Part shown: positions 1 to 11,004 of the stretch, in pieces
Layout of the letters: each line of letters starts with the position of its first letter
Numbering within the stretch: the first letter of the stretch is position 1
NCBI RefSeq assembly: GCF_027580225.2
Contig: NC_073356.2
Coordinates: 10,927,001 to 10,991,000, forward strand
Source: Misgurnus anguillicaudatus
Lineage: Eukaryota > Chordata > Actinopteri > Cypriniformes > Cobitidae
DNA length: 64,000 bases
Direction of reading: 5' to 3'
The notes under the pieces: model-generated
Seen by the model: the letters and a program-made list of their open reading frames with translations, nothing else
The model's database searches: none
What the model was told of the DNA's origin: nothing
Translations under genes and position numbers: made by a program

Positions 1-764
1 TATATAATTTACATATTTAGGAGAGCAAAATAAAAGATACAGATGATGTCTCATTTTGACAATGTCAACTGGGAGGCATGAAATCAAACTTCTGTATTTT
101 GGCATCAATTTTCACTTGAATTAGGCAGATGCCAACATGGACAAGTCAATCGACTTTCCCTAATTTTTGGAAAATCGTGATATATATATACATTTCAGAG
201 TTTGATATAAAGGACACTTTTTATTTCTTGGTAATGTGTAAGGTCATCACTTAATGCCCAATTTAAAAATGTACCCAGGCTCACTCGCTATACCTGTATG
301 TACCTCTGCCTACATTTCTGCAAAACCTAAATATGTTGCTCCATGTACATATGCATATTTTGATGGAGTGTCCACTAGAGGCGTTTGGTTTTGGCTCTTA
401 AAAGTTAGGAAGCAGACACACATACACAAATTAAAACCTACTCATCTTTGTTAATGGGGGGGGGGCTAAAGCTATTTCATGCATTCTGACTTATTAACAA
501 TGTTTAAGAGGTTTCCTCATGATAAACATAGGTAAAGTGTGAAAAAAACAGTTTGACGTATGTAGGTGTATTTTTGTGCCGAATGCACTTCGCCAGGGTT
601 TTTTTCTGAATGTTTTTTCGAACATGAGAGATTCATGCGTAACAATCCTGCTTTATTTCTTTTATGGGCAATTTTAGTGCAGGAGGTACAGTGGAAGTCT
701 TTATATGGGCACTTAAAAGCAGTGCAAAGGTTGCATTTTAGGGATTTCGGACCAACCATAGTTA
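1..764. other. AT-rich sequence, no gene seen
   Basis: No coding region, RNA gene or recognisable element was found. Open frames here are short (up to about 80 codons), lie in AT-rich sequence and lack splice context or familiar motifs. There is a short TATATA run near 180 and a G run at 457-465. A fragment of an unidentified repeat may lie at about 550-755. Confidence 0.5.
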
Positions 765-1274
765 CCCAGTCTCACGGGGTTTCGTGATATAGTCACGTAA
801 TTCTTTTATTCTTTTTTCATGATATTATCACGAATTTCCGTGTTTTTTCATGATCGTATAACAAATTCCTGTTTCCGTGTGATTATCAAGTCTTAGTTAC
901 TCAACTGCTTTTTCGTATTTTTAAACCATTGTTGCTTCGGTTTTGGGTTAGATTTGGTTGCATGCATTAGAATGTCACTTTATATATTGGTTTATACTAT
1001 TTTTTCAGATTTTTTTTATATGTCGCCTGGCATTAGGATTAGAGTTGGGTTTGGGTAGGGATGTGATTCTATGTGTATGTAAGTCTAACCCTAAACCGAA
1101 GCAACAATGGTAAGAAAATAGGACAAAACCGTTGAGTAACCAATACGTGATAATCACACGAAAACAGGAATTCGTTATACGATCACGAAAAAACACTGAA
1201 ATTCGTGATATTATAACGAAAAAAGAATAAAAAATTACGTGACTATATAACGAAATTTCGTAAAACCGGGCTGG
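765..1274. mobile_element. Fold-back DNA element (long-inverted-repeat MITE)
   Basis: Two arms of roughly 190-200 bases are reverse complements with scattered mismatches. The left arm runs from about 765 to 958 and the right from about 1078 to 1274. Matching landmarks are ATATAGTCACGTAATT in the left arm and its complement near 1231-1250, and CCATTGTTGCTTCGGTTT near 926 with its complement near 1094. A unique loop of about 120 bases separates them. CCATAG lies just outside both ends (756-761 and 1275-1280), so an imperfect target duplication of up to 9 bases is possible. No open frame spans it, so it is non-autonomous. The superfamily is not certain. Confidence 0.75.
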
Positions 1275-1295
1275 CCATAGAGTTGTGCAAGGGGC

Positions 1296-1809
1296 CAGTC
1301 ACACCAAAAGCGTTTATGGCAGTTGCAGGCGCCTTTTTTGAATTATATTCTATGGGCAGGGCGCGTTTGCGGGCTGTTTATGCGCGCCGAGCGCCTTGCG
1401 GTTTTTTCCCGCCTGCCGCGCACGCGTTTTTGAAGGAGCGCTGAGAGCGGAAAAGCGCCCGACGTCATTCACGGCTTTCCATCGTCCAATCGAATGAGGG
1501 GAGAGGCGGGCCTTACGTTGTAGTGACGTTGCTTTGAAGAACCAGACTCCACTCGCTCACTCTCTCCTGCGTGTTTGTGCACCTCTCACCCTCAAACAAG
1601 GTCAGAGCAAGCGCCCTCTTTTTAAAGTTTCTGCTAATATGACAGTTAACAGCAAAAGAGCGCTCACGCTTCAATATTTGATTGACAAGACAGCTGACTC
1701 GGTGGTTGCTTAGCAATATGAAAAGCCGCGTCGCACTGCTCTTTTTTTAAAAAAGGCAGTGCGTCGCGCCTTGCGTTTGCAAGCGTTTAAAGCGCTTTTG
1801 GTGTGACTG
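1296..1809. mobile_element. Non-autonomous DNA transposon with CAGTCACACC ends
   Basis: The left end reads CAGTCACACCAAAAGCG and the right end is its complement (AGCGCTTTTGGTGTGACTG ending at 1809). Subterminal sequence is unusually GC-rich for this window and full of GCGC and CGC words. No coding region was found. No matching 8-base flanks were seen, so the superfamily (hAT-like by look of ends) is inferred. It lies about 20 bases after the fold-back element at 765-1274. Confidence 0.65.
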
Positions 1810-3093
1810 AACCCCAAGTGTGTATATTTAATGCTGGATTTTGTTGAAATGGAGCGGTCCCAACTTGGTCATGAGTCGCAGGCGGTAAGTAAAACTGCAT
1901 CAAATGTCTGTGTTTTGTTACAAACGGCACGTAAGTGCATATAATGTAAACAACGTGAACATGTAGTGAATCCTAAGTTGTCCAGAGATAATGGGTAATG
2001 TTTTGTGTGTGTTGCTTGCTTGTGACTCGCTCTGGCCGTGGTATGCCTCCAGGAGCTTGGGTTTAGTCTGGAAGTAGCAGTAGAGCTGATCTTTAGGAAA
2101 CCAAAACATTTGTTTTTTATTAGGTATTTATTCTAGAGTTTAGCCACTAGTCAGACCATTAAACAAACAAAGACCGGAAGTTAAGTTCCATCCAGACGTG
2201 TAACCGCAACAATACGCGTGCGTCCAATGAAACCGTCCATAGCCATATAAGTGCAAACACATGGTATGCCTAAGCGACTTACGCTTTCCTTGCAGATTCA
2301 TTTAAATAAGTCACCATTATGCTTCCTGTAAACAAAGTTTTTGACATACCTCGGCCAAAACATGATCAATTTTAAAAGAAAAATGATACATTAATACATT
2401 AGATTATACCAGTCGTGTTTAAGAGTCTGCTCAGGTAGACAATGCTTTGTAAGGTACAAAGGGCCTGTACCCTGTGTGTTTACATTGCAGCACAGTTTCT
2501 TAAATAAATGTGACCTTGCCTCTGGTGCTTGGTTGCTTTTATTACCCTTGTGAATTGGTTAGGCAGGAGTTATAAATCTGTTATATTAAATCTATAATAT
2601 ATAAATATTTGATAGACCAAGTTAGTTGTAGGTCCGTTGTTTAAGAGTTCACATAATCTTTCAGCCTCCCCAGTGAGTTGGAGGGCTACCGTATTGAGCT
2701 TTTTAATGGTTTGTAAGCATGGCGGTTTTGTGGGATTTTTCCCTGGAAGAAAGGCATCTGTCCTCCGTGCTGAGATGTTAAAGGGAAGTGTGTGCATGTG
2801 TGCGTAATTGTAAGTAGGTGAGCGCCTCTGTTAGGGGAATGTATTGATTTGCGGCACAGCAAGCCTAACTCGGATGGACGTCCTTTGAGCTCGGAGACAA
2901 TGAGTAAAGTAACAAATCAATTCGCACAAACAGTGACACACACACATAGGTCTTATGGCTTTTGCAACAAAAATGTCAACAAAACTTGATTTAGCTTCCT
3001 GTGTTTTTCTCCTACATGCTGCTTATGAGGGTAAAGATAGATAAAATGAATAGTTTAAAAATATATATATTTTACTACTTTGTAAACCAAAAA
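1810..3093. other. Non-coding interval with a dispersed repeat piece
   Basis: No gene was found. The stretch 2095-2245 resembles 47930-48080: shared words include GGAAACCAAAACATTTGTT, AGACCATTAAA, CCAGACGTGTA and GTGCGTCC followed by ATGAAACCGTC. A GT-rich patch lies near 2785-2800 and a CA-rich one near 2935-2950. A sequence like a splice donor (GGTAAGTAAA) occurs near 1884 with no exon evident. Confidence 0.5.
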
Positions 3094-3139
3094 TGTGACC
3101 CTGGACCACAAAACCAGTCGTAAGTCCCACGGTATATTT
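3094..3139 (+). mobile_element. Left end of a TGTGACC-type fish MITE, split by insertion
   Basis: The sequence starts TGTGACCCTGGACCACAAAA and continues into CCAGTCGTAAGTCCCACGG, the left end of a very common teleost MITE family. It stops abruptly at ATTT (3136-3139). The element resumes after 16384 with a second ATTT, so everything between looks inserted into it. The inverted right terminus is at 17728-17742 (TGGTCAAGGGTCACA, one mismatch from the complement of the left end). Family identity is from memory. Confidence 0.7.
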
Positions 3140-4439
3140 GAAGAGTTTGGTTCCAAAACGCAACAAATCCATTTTGACAAATTTTGGTAAAAACGTGTTT
3201 TCTATACAGTACCAAGAAAGTGACAAGATGAAAACAACTATTTTCTGTTACAAACTTTCACACAGCATCTTTAGGTTATAAAAACATAAAAAATTCAAAT
3301 CCATAAGTTGATTTTCAAAGATTTATTATAAAAACGGATTATTTTTTCCACAAAATGCAATAAATCCATTTTTTATTCAAAATGCTATAAATCTATTGAA
3401 TCAATAGCCTATATAAATGTGCATTCATCTTTGCCATGTTACACTCTAAAAAAAAAGGTTCCTTGAGGTTCTATATAGAACCGTGGGGTTCTATACTTGG
3501 CCAATAGAACCTTTTACCAAAAAACTGGTTCCATATAGAACCCTTGGAAGGCAAAGAACCATTTTTATTAAAATGGTTCTATAATTCACGTTTTGTGACT
3601 GATGTGTAAACTAAAGATTACACAATAATTGCAGACCTACACAACTCATTTACAAACCTACACAACTCATTCACAAACCTTTTTGTGTCAATAGGTTGTG
3701 GTCAAATAAAGAGAGAGTCAACAAATAGGCTACTAATATTTAGTGTACACTGTAAAAAATCCAACTAATGAAATGTTGGACGGCCAAAAATATATAGCTA
3801 AGTTAAACCAATTTTTTTGTTTGAGCTAGTTGAGAAGATCTGTGTTTAAAATATTAAATGAATGGTTATTTTCAAATCCAGTCAAAATTCAGAATGGCTA
3901 GTGTTGACTGAACTAATTAAGTCAAATCAGGTAAATATGTGGACTTATGACAGCTATGTTTCCTGACAACAAAATGCTCATAATATTACTGTTATTTGGT
4001 CACAAAATGTAATTGTAAGAGTTGTTCATGCATGAATGTATGTGCTTAAAGTTTAAATATGCGGTCGGTTAATAAAGATAGCGTCTATTTAAAAATGTCC
4101 TCGGACACTTTCGGACGTAGATGAGCTCCATATGAGCTCCAGAAAATCACAGACACTTAAGCGCTCACACACCTCGGCAAGCCCATCAGACTGCTGGCTC
4201 TGATATCTCTGTGGCGTTTAAACATGCGATTTAATTCAATTTAATTTCTCATACTTAACAGTGAAAGGGTTATGTTTTAAATCATATTTTAGGATTGCAC
4301 TTAATTGATATTGCTGTTGAGTGATGTTTCATATCTTTCACATTTGTTATAACCGGACTGCATGCGAATTTGAACTTCAGAGCTGAAGGAGCGGGTGGAG
4401 AAATAGTCCCAATATCATAACAATCTTAAATAAAACTTC

Positions 4440-5912
4440 TAAATATGCCCGTGTATGTACCTGTGTGCGCACCCGTTTCCTCAAGGTCACGTCAGGTAAG
4501 TGTTTGTAAATAAATGTTAATTTTAGACTATATTAATTGGCAAAGACACAAATACTCGACGTTTTTGTAAACATATAAGTTATATAAAGGTGTGTTATGT
4601 TATGTGACCGACTTAAAGTGTGTGTTATGTTATGTGTCCGAGTTAAAGTGGAGCTATTTTAGTTAAGATAATACCGGACAGGGTTTAGGACTCCATCTTA
4701 ATTATAATTGGGACATTTTTAAAAAACAAACCTTATAAAATACAATACTGGCGTGCATTTTGAGACAAAACAATAGCACTCATATGTTAACAGATGTCAG
4801 TATTTTAGTCAGTGATAAGTCCTGTCCGAGAAAACCGCCCAATAGTGTTTAATTCAATTACGTGTGATGTCTGAGGGAAATTTGGCAATTTTAGGGTATA
4901 AAATCTTTCACCGTCAAGCTTTATTATATTAAACATGTTATTTATGTATGTGTGTGTGTTTATATTCCTCTGTTTATTAAACCAGACCGGTGATGATGAG
5001 AGGCAGATCAGACCACCACCATACGCGAAGATGAGCCTCGAGGCTTGACAGTTATTTTTTCAAACTGAGGAGTTCGGACTCCGGACCGGCATTTCTGCTT
5101 GTTTGTACCCTGAGGTAAGTAAACTTTCTACATTTTTGAAACGATATTACTGAAATATTTAGTATAATTAGTTAATATTTATTTTGTTAGAGTAGGTCTT
5201 GTGCTAAATAGTGATACTAGCTACATTTATAATATTTACCTCAGTTAAAAAATACTGCTGGTAACGTTAAGGCACTGACGGGCTTCGTCAACCGTCAGTT
5301 ATAAAAGCTCTGTTAAATACATTTTGTTCCGGGTTTTAATGAATTACGTTACAGTCCTGCTTTATTTCTTTGTCATTTTAAATTAAATTGCCAAGCACAA
5401 TAAGACAGCTGTGTTGTAAGGAGACGAAATTCGAGACAGGGGTGTTATTTCAATGAAGCGCGTGGTCAAAGGAACCCGGTGGAAGACGGTGGAAGGGAAA
5501 TTATATGTAAATGTTTGTCGCAGTTTTACACATATTCCGTGAGTATTTTTCGCTTTTTCACGAGTGTTTTATCAGGGTTGGAGCTAAACCTTGAAGGAAA
5601 GTGGAAACTGCTGGCCACAGTTAAGAACTTTCTGCTGGTCTGTATTATAAAATGCACGATTGCAGTGCAGCGTTCGTATCCGCAACACGTCTAGATATGC
5701 ATGTTTTCTGTGATGCACACAATTAATTAATGTGATGGTAGCTGTTAAGACACTTACATTTAACATTCAAATGTTTTAAAAACCAAACGTGTTCAGGTTT
5801 TTATGTGTATTTGGTTTGTGAACTGTAATTTATATGCTTTTTTCCTCTCCCTCACAGATAATGGTCAGACACGTCACTGGCTTTAAAATATAAACCCCAT
5901 TGATGCAAAAAG
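4440..5912 (+). other. Upstream region with splice donors and non-coding exon-like segments
   Basis: Strong donor sequences occur at 4495 (CAG|GTAAGT) and 5115 (GAG|GTAAGT). A 45-base exon-like segment (5868-5912) has a pyrimidine-rich acceptor (CTCTCCCTCACAG) and a donor (AAG|GTAAGG). Its ATG-led frame stops after ten codons. They lie 5' of the coding exons at 6181-7315 and may be its untranslated leader exons, but they could be chance matches. Confidence 0.3.
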
Positions 5913-6180
5913 GTAAGGTGCTTAAAAGGACCTTGTAAACCTGACTTCTGTCACTAATGTTCATCAAAGAGCAAAATAAAAGAAATCTGTTTTGTAGCTT
6001 TAATGATAATTCTTACTGTATGTATTTCATTTAGAATTTAGCATTAAAGACTGTAAAGTGTTTGAGGATTTAATTTAAATTCTGTATATTTCACACTATT
6101 TTTTATTGAACATTGTGTTTTGAAAAATACATCACTAGTCAATTGCAACCTCAAGTTAATGTAGACTTTAAGGAACTTGT

Positions 6181-7315
6181 TTGTCTGAAAGTGGATATAT
6201 AAAGATTTTGTGTTTTAAGATGCTGCATGGAATGACAATGTGGTTTGGAACAGACTTGGTGAAGAACATGGAAACATCTCTTAATAAAATGGCCCCAAAC
6301 ATCATCAGGAGTGCAAAAGAAGGAAGTAAAAAACATCTCTACGCCAATCTCATTGGAGAGGAAACCACAGAAGGTGCTTGTTCTTTGTCCAGTGTAAAGT
6401 AGCCTTATTTGCATAGTCAATGTAAAGGTTCTAGCACCTATAAATTGTATAAGTGAAAATATGAAAATAATGTTAGTATAAACTTTTTCCTTGCCATTGA
6501 AGAGTAAACTTGTTAATTAAGAGACGCTGGCTGAGAAAGAGTTAAAGTTTACCCACAAATTAAAATTGTCGTCACTTTCTTCAGCAGAACACAACAGAAG
6601 AAATTTTGAAAAAGTATGGTAATCGAACAACAATGGTGCCCATTGACCTGCTGCATTGGTTTTGTGTCCATTAAATTGCTAGCAGAGTTGTTCGGTTACA
6701 GACAATCTTCAAAATCTTTTTTTGTGCTAGTGTTCTGCTGAAGAAAGAAAGCTGTGAATGTTTGAAATAAAGAGTGAGTGAATGAGTTTTCTTTTATGAG
6801 TAAAATGTCACTGTAATTGATATCTGTACCTAATGTACAATAATTTGTATCTTTGTAGGTCTGGTGAGGAATGCTGCACTTATGTTATTGCAAGCATTAT
6901 TTCAAGAAAATCCCAGCTTCCTTGACTGTGTAAATAGTGTAGGTATAGTCTTCTGTAATTTAGTTAGCATTTGAGGCACTTTATTTAAAGTAACATTCAA
7001 TGCAAATATAAAAATATTACTCTGTTTACCCTTAAATAGCATACAGCTCCACATCAATTATTATGAGTCTTGTTGGTTCGTGAGTGTCGCTTGCCTAGTT
7101 GTCATACTTTATTTGTGTTATTATGGGATCATTTTAAGTCTATTTGATGGCTTCTGTTAATTGGTAAAAAGCACTTAAAAGGTGAAATGTTTGTTTTACA
7201 GGAACCCAAAGGTCCCACACCAACCATAGTGTTCAACGGCTCTCCTGATCTTCTCAAATCTGAAAGTATCAACTTTATAATGGACAATGTGAACTTAATA
7301 TGTGGAAGACATTGA
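6181..7315 (+). pseudogene. Three-exon remnant of a teleost multi-copy gene (SAMD3-like C-terminal region?)
   Basis: Exon A (about 6181-6373) encodes a stretch including MLHGMTMWFGTDLVKNM and ends in a phase-1 donor. Exon B (6859-6938, acceptor TTTGTAG) completes that codon and reads GLVRNAALMLLQALFQENPS in frame, ending before GTAGGT. Exon C (7202-7315, acceptor TTTTACAG) reads EPKGPTPTIVFNGSPDLL and ends at a stop at 7313. Reading frame is kept across both junctions, which is unlikely by chance. The pattern (hydrophobic LLxxLFxE helix, then PTPTIV-x-x-G) recalls the C-terminal part of the large fish family often labelled sterile alpha motif domain-containing protein 3-like. This is from memory and unproved. 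A 5' start and a conserved 3' end are missing; the solo LTR at 7340 begins just after the stop. A fish MITE sits in the first intron. Function unknown. Confidence 0.4.
6541..6800. mobile_element. Degenerate fold-back MITE in the intron of the gene remnant
   Basis: The left half starts AAAGTTTACCCACAAATTAA and continues through TTCTTCAGCAGAACACAAC, AATCGAACAACAATGG and CCCATTGAC. The right half runs these in reverse complement (GTTCGGTTACAGACAATC, AGTGTTCTGCTGAAGAAAG). This is the very common fish MITE with these words. It is eroded, with no coding frame. It lies between exons A and B of the remnant. Confidence 0.65.
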
Positions 7316-7339
7316 CATCACAGGCTGTGGAATGACTGT

Positions 7340-8236
7340 GTCACAGGTCGGAGAAGCGGACCGCCCCTGTCGCGGATCACGCTCCTCCTAGTTCCACCTC
7401 GAGGAGGTCCCAAAGCACCCCAATGACCAGACAAACCAGAGATAAGTAAATTATAGAAATAGAAACTTTATTTAAATTATTTAAAACTAAAGTGGGGAAT
7501 GGGAAAGGGAATCTAAAAATCTCGCTTCTCGCCCTCAGGGGGAGTATTACGGGGCCAGGGACGTTGGAGGGGTTTCCACGTGACTCCAGCTGGAACACCG
7601 CTACAGAGCGTATCTGGGTGGGTTGGGCACACACCGTCGCGGCGGCCCCTGATGGCATCCACAAAGGTCCAAGACCCTCCTAAGGTGAGTACGGACGACA
7701 AGGACACAGCACAACACTTCAAGAAAGCTTTGTGTATTTCCGTTTCAAGAGGTTTTTACTTGACTGTTGAACAGTGTTTCTTCTCTCTCCACAGCTCCTA
7801 GCCGTAGCAGAACTACATATTTCAGCACCCGAAGGACTAACATCTTCAGCGTATATCCAACGCGATCAAACTTCACTCTGACAAGTAACTTCCTATACAC
7901 AACCACGCCATCCTTCGCCCGGACCAGCCCAGCACTCTTTCCGCCCGCGGAACTGCGGACTCTTCGGAGGCTGGTCTTCGTTGTGCTGCCCAAGGCGGAA
8001 GTTGACTCGCCCGAAAATCGACCCTTCCAGTAACTTCTTCCTTCTCTCTTTATATCCTCCTCCATGGCGTGGCTCGCCCAACCATCGCTCGCCACGTCAC
8101 TCACACAGCTGTGCCTTGTTTCAGCGAGTGCGGGGATTCCCGGGGAACCCTGAAGTGCCGGTGTCTGTACAAACCGGTCCGGGCGGAACCTCTTCACTCT
8201 CCTTTTGGTTCCGCCCCGCATAGTCACTCCGTGACA
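7340..8236 (-). mobile_element. Solo LTR, minus strand, 5-bp TSD ACTGT
   Basis: On the minus strand it starts TGTCACGGAGTGAC (at 8236) and ends CCGACCTGTGAC (at 7340). ACTGT flanks both sides (7335-7339 and 8237-8241). A TATA-like box (TATAAA on the minus strand, about 8049-8054) and an A/T-rich stretch holding AATAAA-type signals (about 7450-7480) fit the U3-R-U5 layout. No internal region or second LTR adjoins it, so it arose by LTR recombination or is a solo insertion. A 181-codon minus-strand open frame (7745-8290) runs past its 5' boundary and is not taken as a gene. A longer relative lies at 28959-31422. Confidence 0.8.
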
Positions 8237-8424
8237 ACTGTTTGCGTTTTTTTTCTCCTCAATGTTCAATACCCTTTTGCCATTAAGCACACAGTGACTT
8301 TAATTTATAAAATATATGCTTAAGTTTTAATACCTGTACAAAACAAATGTACAATCAACTTGTGTAAATTGTCATTCTATTTAATAGATTGTTCATGAAT
8401 TGTCTTTAAATGCATTGTGATTTC

Positions 8425-8742
8425 GGTAACACTTTACAATAAAGTTCATTAGTTAACATTAGTTAATGTATTAACTAACTTGAACAAACCATAAGCAATA
8501 CATTTGTTACAGTATTTATTCATCTTTGTTAATGTTAGTTAATAAAAATGTAAGCTTTAATTGCTTGTTCATGTTAGTTCAGAGTGCATTAACTAACGTT
8601 AACAAGATTTTAATAAAGTAATTGTTGAAATTAACATTAACAAAGATTAATAAAGGCTGTATAAGTGCAGTTCATTATTAGTTCATGTTAACTAATGTAG
8701 CTAACTAATGTTAACTAATGAACCTTGTTGTAAAGTGTTACC
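8425..8742. mobile_element. hAT-type MITE with perfect 8-bp TSD
   Basis: The ends are inverted: GGTAACACTTTACAA at 8425 and its complement TTGTAAAGTGTTACC to 8742. GTGATTTC occurs at 8417-8424 and again at 8743-8750, an exact 8-base target duplication, the hallmark of hAT transposons. The interior is built of GTTAACATTAGTTAA-like palindromic words. No coding frame. The family is widespread in fish genomes. Confidence 0.85.
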
Positions 8743-9015
8743 GTGATTTCTTTTAATCATTTCAGACACATGTAAAAGTTACTAAAAATTAGTACTGCAT
8801 ATACTGTATCTATGCGTAAGGGAAATAACTTGAACAAAATTTTTTATGTATAGTGTAATTAAGAGTTTAGCTGTTTAATACAGAGATGCAATTTATTTAT
8901 ATATATTATTTATATATAAACGTATGTATGTTTATTAAAAAGTAAAAAAGCTTAATGGAAATAATTAAATAACTAAATGGTTGAATGTAATGAGACATTT
9001 TAAATGTAAACTAAA

Positions 9016-9215
9016 GTTCCCTTTCAGTCGGTCACTACGACGTCACGTCGTGACCGACGAACCGGGAACCGCCTCGCGGGCGACCCACCCACCTCGAGAA
9101 CCACCAAAAACGCCAATGAACTTGGCATGCAGGTATTTGCATAATGCCGGCGCCGCCCCGCCAGGTGCGTATATAAGGCACAGGTGCATAATACCAAATC
9201 AGCTTTATTGCTTCG
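9016..9215 (+). repeat. DIRS left inverted terminal repeat
   Basis: It begins GTTCCCTTTCAGTCGGTCAC and contains a near-perfect palindrome around GACGTCACGTCGTGACC. Much of it, for example CATGCAGGTATTTGCATAAT and CCAGGTGCGTATATAAGG, recurs in reverse complement in the right repeat at 15120-15300. The homology fades near 9215, just past ACCAAATCAGCT. Confidence 0.9.
9170..9177 (+). promoter_or_regulatory. TATA box of the DIRS promoter
   Basis: TATATAAG lies in GC-rich sequence inside the left terminal repeat, about 370 bases before the gag start. It is the only such box between the left end and gag. The mirror copy in the right repeat points the other way. Confidence 0.6.
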
Positions 9216-9539
9216 AAGCCGGCAGATATCTGCTCTCGAGAAGCTGTTACTGATCTTCGTAGATCCTGTGCTGTGTGGGAAAAAGATATCTCAGCTTGCT
9301 GAAGTTGGTTGGGCAAAGACACCTCAGTGGAGGCTCGCAGTGTTTTTTTCCACCCTTTCTCTCTCTCTCTGTCTCTTTAATTTAGGACTTGAGTTCGAGT
9401 GAGTGCGTTTGCCTCTCCCTGTGTGTTTCACCAGCTCGCACAAAAGAGTGATTTCACTAAAAGAGCAGCACGTTTGAGCTTTGTGTCTTTTTAAAGACAG
9501 CCACTCATTCGTGTCACGGTCGGGGTCGTCTTTTTAAAG

Positions 9540-10988
9540 ATGGATTTCCGTCCGTGCTCCGTTTCTGGATGCGGTGTGTTTATCGCCCCCCAGGATGGCC
9601 ACAAGCGTTGTCTCTCGTGTCTGGGGCTCCAGCACGCAGAGGCAGTGTTGCGTGATAGTTCATGCCCCGTCTGCGAGGGCATGACTATAGCGGATTTGCG
9701 GAGACGGGTGTCGTTCCTCCGGCAACGGCCCCCGCCTTCCCAGTCTGGTGCTGCTAAGGGCGCAGCTACCAGATTGGCGAAGGATGACCTCCGTATAACG
9801 GTGCTGGGTCGGTCTGCTGGTTCGTCCAGTAGCTCCCAGCGCCCTGATCCGCTGCCAGCGGAGGTCCCGATGGAGACGAGCGGCCCGTGTTCTACGGTGT
9901 CCTCGCGCTCTGTCGAGCCTCCACCTGACGCGATATCCACCGTAACGTCGGAGGGGGGGTTGTCAGCCTCGGACGTCGATCCGGATCCGCTCCCGCCTTC
10001 GGGCCAGGTTGCGGCTTCTGCGTTCGACCCTGAGATGGCAGCCATGCTCGCTCGGGCGGCGGAGGCGGTCGGCTTGGAGTGGACTAAACCTCCCCCACCT
10101 GAACCGTCCCGCCTCGATGATTGGTTCTTCGGGGGTGCCAGGGCTTCTCAGTCCTCGCCCCCGGTGCCTTTCTTCCCCGAGGTGCATGAAGAGCTGACGC
10201 GGTCGTGGAAAACCCCGTTTTCCGCCCGGAACCGGCCGTATCAGCCTTCACCTCTCACCTCTCTCGAGGGTGGAGATGCCAAGGGGTACACTGGTATCCC
10301 GTCAGTGGAGCGCCCGGTCGCGATGCAGTTGTGTCCGGCCGGTGTCGCTTCCTCCTGGCGGGACCAGCCTACTCTCCCCTCACGGGCCTGTAAGCAGTCT
10401 TCGGCGCTGTCCGGTGCTGCTTACAAGGCTTGTGGGGAGGCAGCCTCTGCCCTGCATGCCATGGCATTGCTGCAGGTTCATCAGGCTAAGGCTCTGAGGG
10501 ATCTGCACGCGGGAGGTCACGACTCGGCGGAGTTCTCTGAACTACGTGCGGCTACAGATCTGGCGCTTCGTGCGACCAAGGTCACCGCACGCGCCGTCGG
10601 GCGTGCGATGTCTACCCTGGTAGTCCAGGAACGCCATCTCTGGCTGTGTCTGGCGGACATGAAGGACGCTGATAAAACCCGGCTCCTGAATGCTCCGGTT
10701 TCCCAGACCGGCCTGTTCGGCGAGACGGTCGAGGAGTTTGCCCAGCAATTCTCCGCGGCCAAGAAGCAGACTGAGGCCATCGCTCAGATCATGCCACGTC
10801 GGAAGCGTCCTGCGCCTGCCCCATCCACGTCGGCGCCTCAGCCTGCTCCTCGCCGAGGGCGTCCTGCGGCGGCCGCCTCCGTTCCTCCCCGGGGCTCTTC
10901 TAAGAAGCAAGGAACCGGTCGTCAGCAGCCCGCCCCGCCCGCTCAGCCCGCTGCAAAGGGTGGTAAAAGAAGATCAAAGCGGCCCTGA
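9540..10988 (+). CDS. DIRS gag-like protein (482 aa)
   Basis: The first ORF of the DIRS element, starting at an ATG right after a run of T and A and ending TGA at 10986-10988. The N-terminus has a cysteine/histidine cluster (CSVSGCG, then HKRCLSCLGLQH, then CPVC; residues about 7-45) that looks like a zinc-binding module. A Ser/Pro-rich acidic linker follows (to about 190), then an alpha-helical part (about 290-420) with many Ala and Leu. The tail (430-482) is basic and rich in Pro, Arg and Lys (RRKRPAPAPSTS), suited to nucleic-acid binding. These features match the structural protein of vertebrate DIRS elements, thought to package the RNA. No internal stop is seen, so this gene looks intact. 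The next ORF opens 17 bases downstream in another frame. Confidence in role is high; the zinc module is inferred. Confidence 0.85.
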   Translation: MDFRPCSVSGCGVFIAPQDGHKRCLSCLGLQHAEAVLRDSSCPVCEGMTIADLRRRVSFLRQRPPPSQSGAAKGAATRLAKDDLRITVLGRSAGSSSSSQRPDPLPAEVPMETSGPCSTVSSRSVEPPPDAISTVTSEGGLSASDVDPDPLPPSGQVAASAFDPEMAAMLARAAEAVGLEWTKPPPPEPSRLDDWFFGGARASQSSPPVPFFPEVHEELTRSWKTPFSARNRPYQPSPLTSLEGGDAKGYTGIPSVERPVAMQLCPAGVASSWRDQPTLPSRACKQSSALSGAAYKACGEAASALHAMALLQVHQAKALRDLHAGGHDSAEFSELRAATDLALRATKVTARAVGRAMSTLVVQERHLWLCLADMKDADKTRLLNAPVSQTGLFGETVEEFAQQFSAAKKQTEAIAQIMPRRKRPAPAPSTSAPQPAPRRGRPAAAASVPPRGSSKKQGTGRQQPAPPAQPAAKGGKRRSKRP

Positions 10989-11004
10989 GACGGGCGACCT
11001 AGAG

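Larger units (their letters stand above)
3748..8855. mobile_element. Possible second CACTG/CACTA-type element around the gene remnant
   Basis: A CACTGTAAAAAATCCAAC start at 3748 and an AATTTTTTATGTATAGTG end at 8855 look like CACTA-type termini facing each other, each next to a TA. If real, this 5.1-kb element encloses the exon remnant at 6181-7315, the solo LTR and the hAT MITE. The terminal match is short and imperfect, so this is tentative. Confidence 0.25.

Noticed and set aside
7745..8290. 181-codon minus-strand frame over the solo LTR
   Set aside because: It crosses the LTR's 5' boundary into unrelated flank and has no known domain.
9491..10910. Minus-strand frames opposite gag (184 and 122 codons)
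   Set aside because: They are antisense shadows of the GC-rich gag gene.
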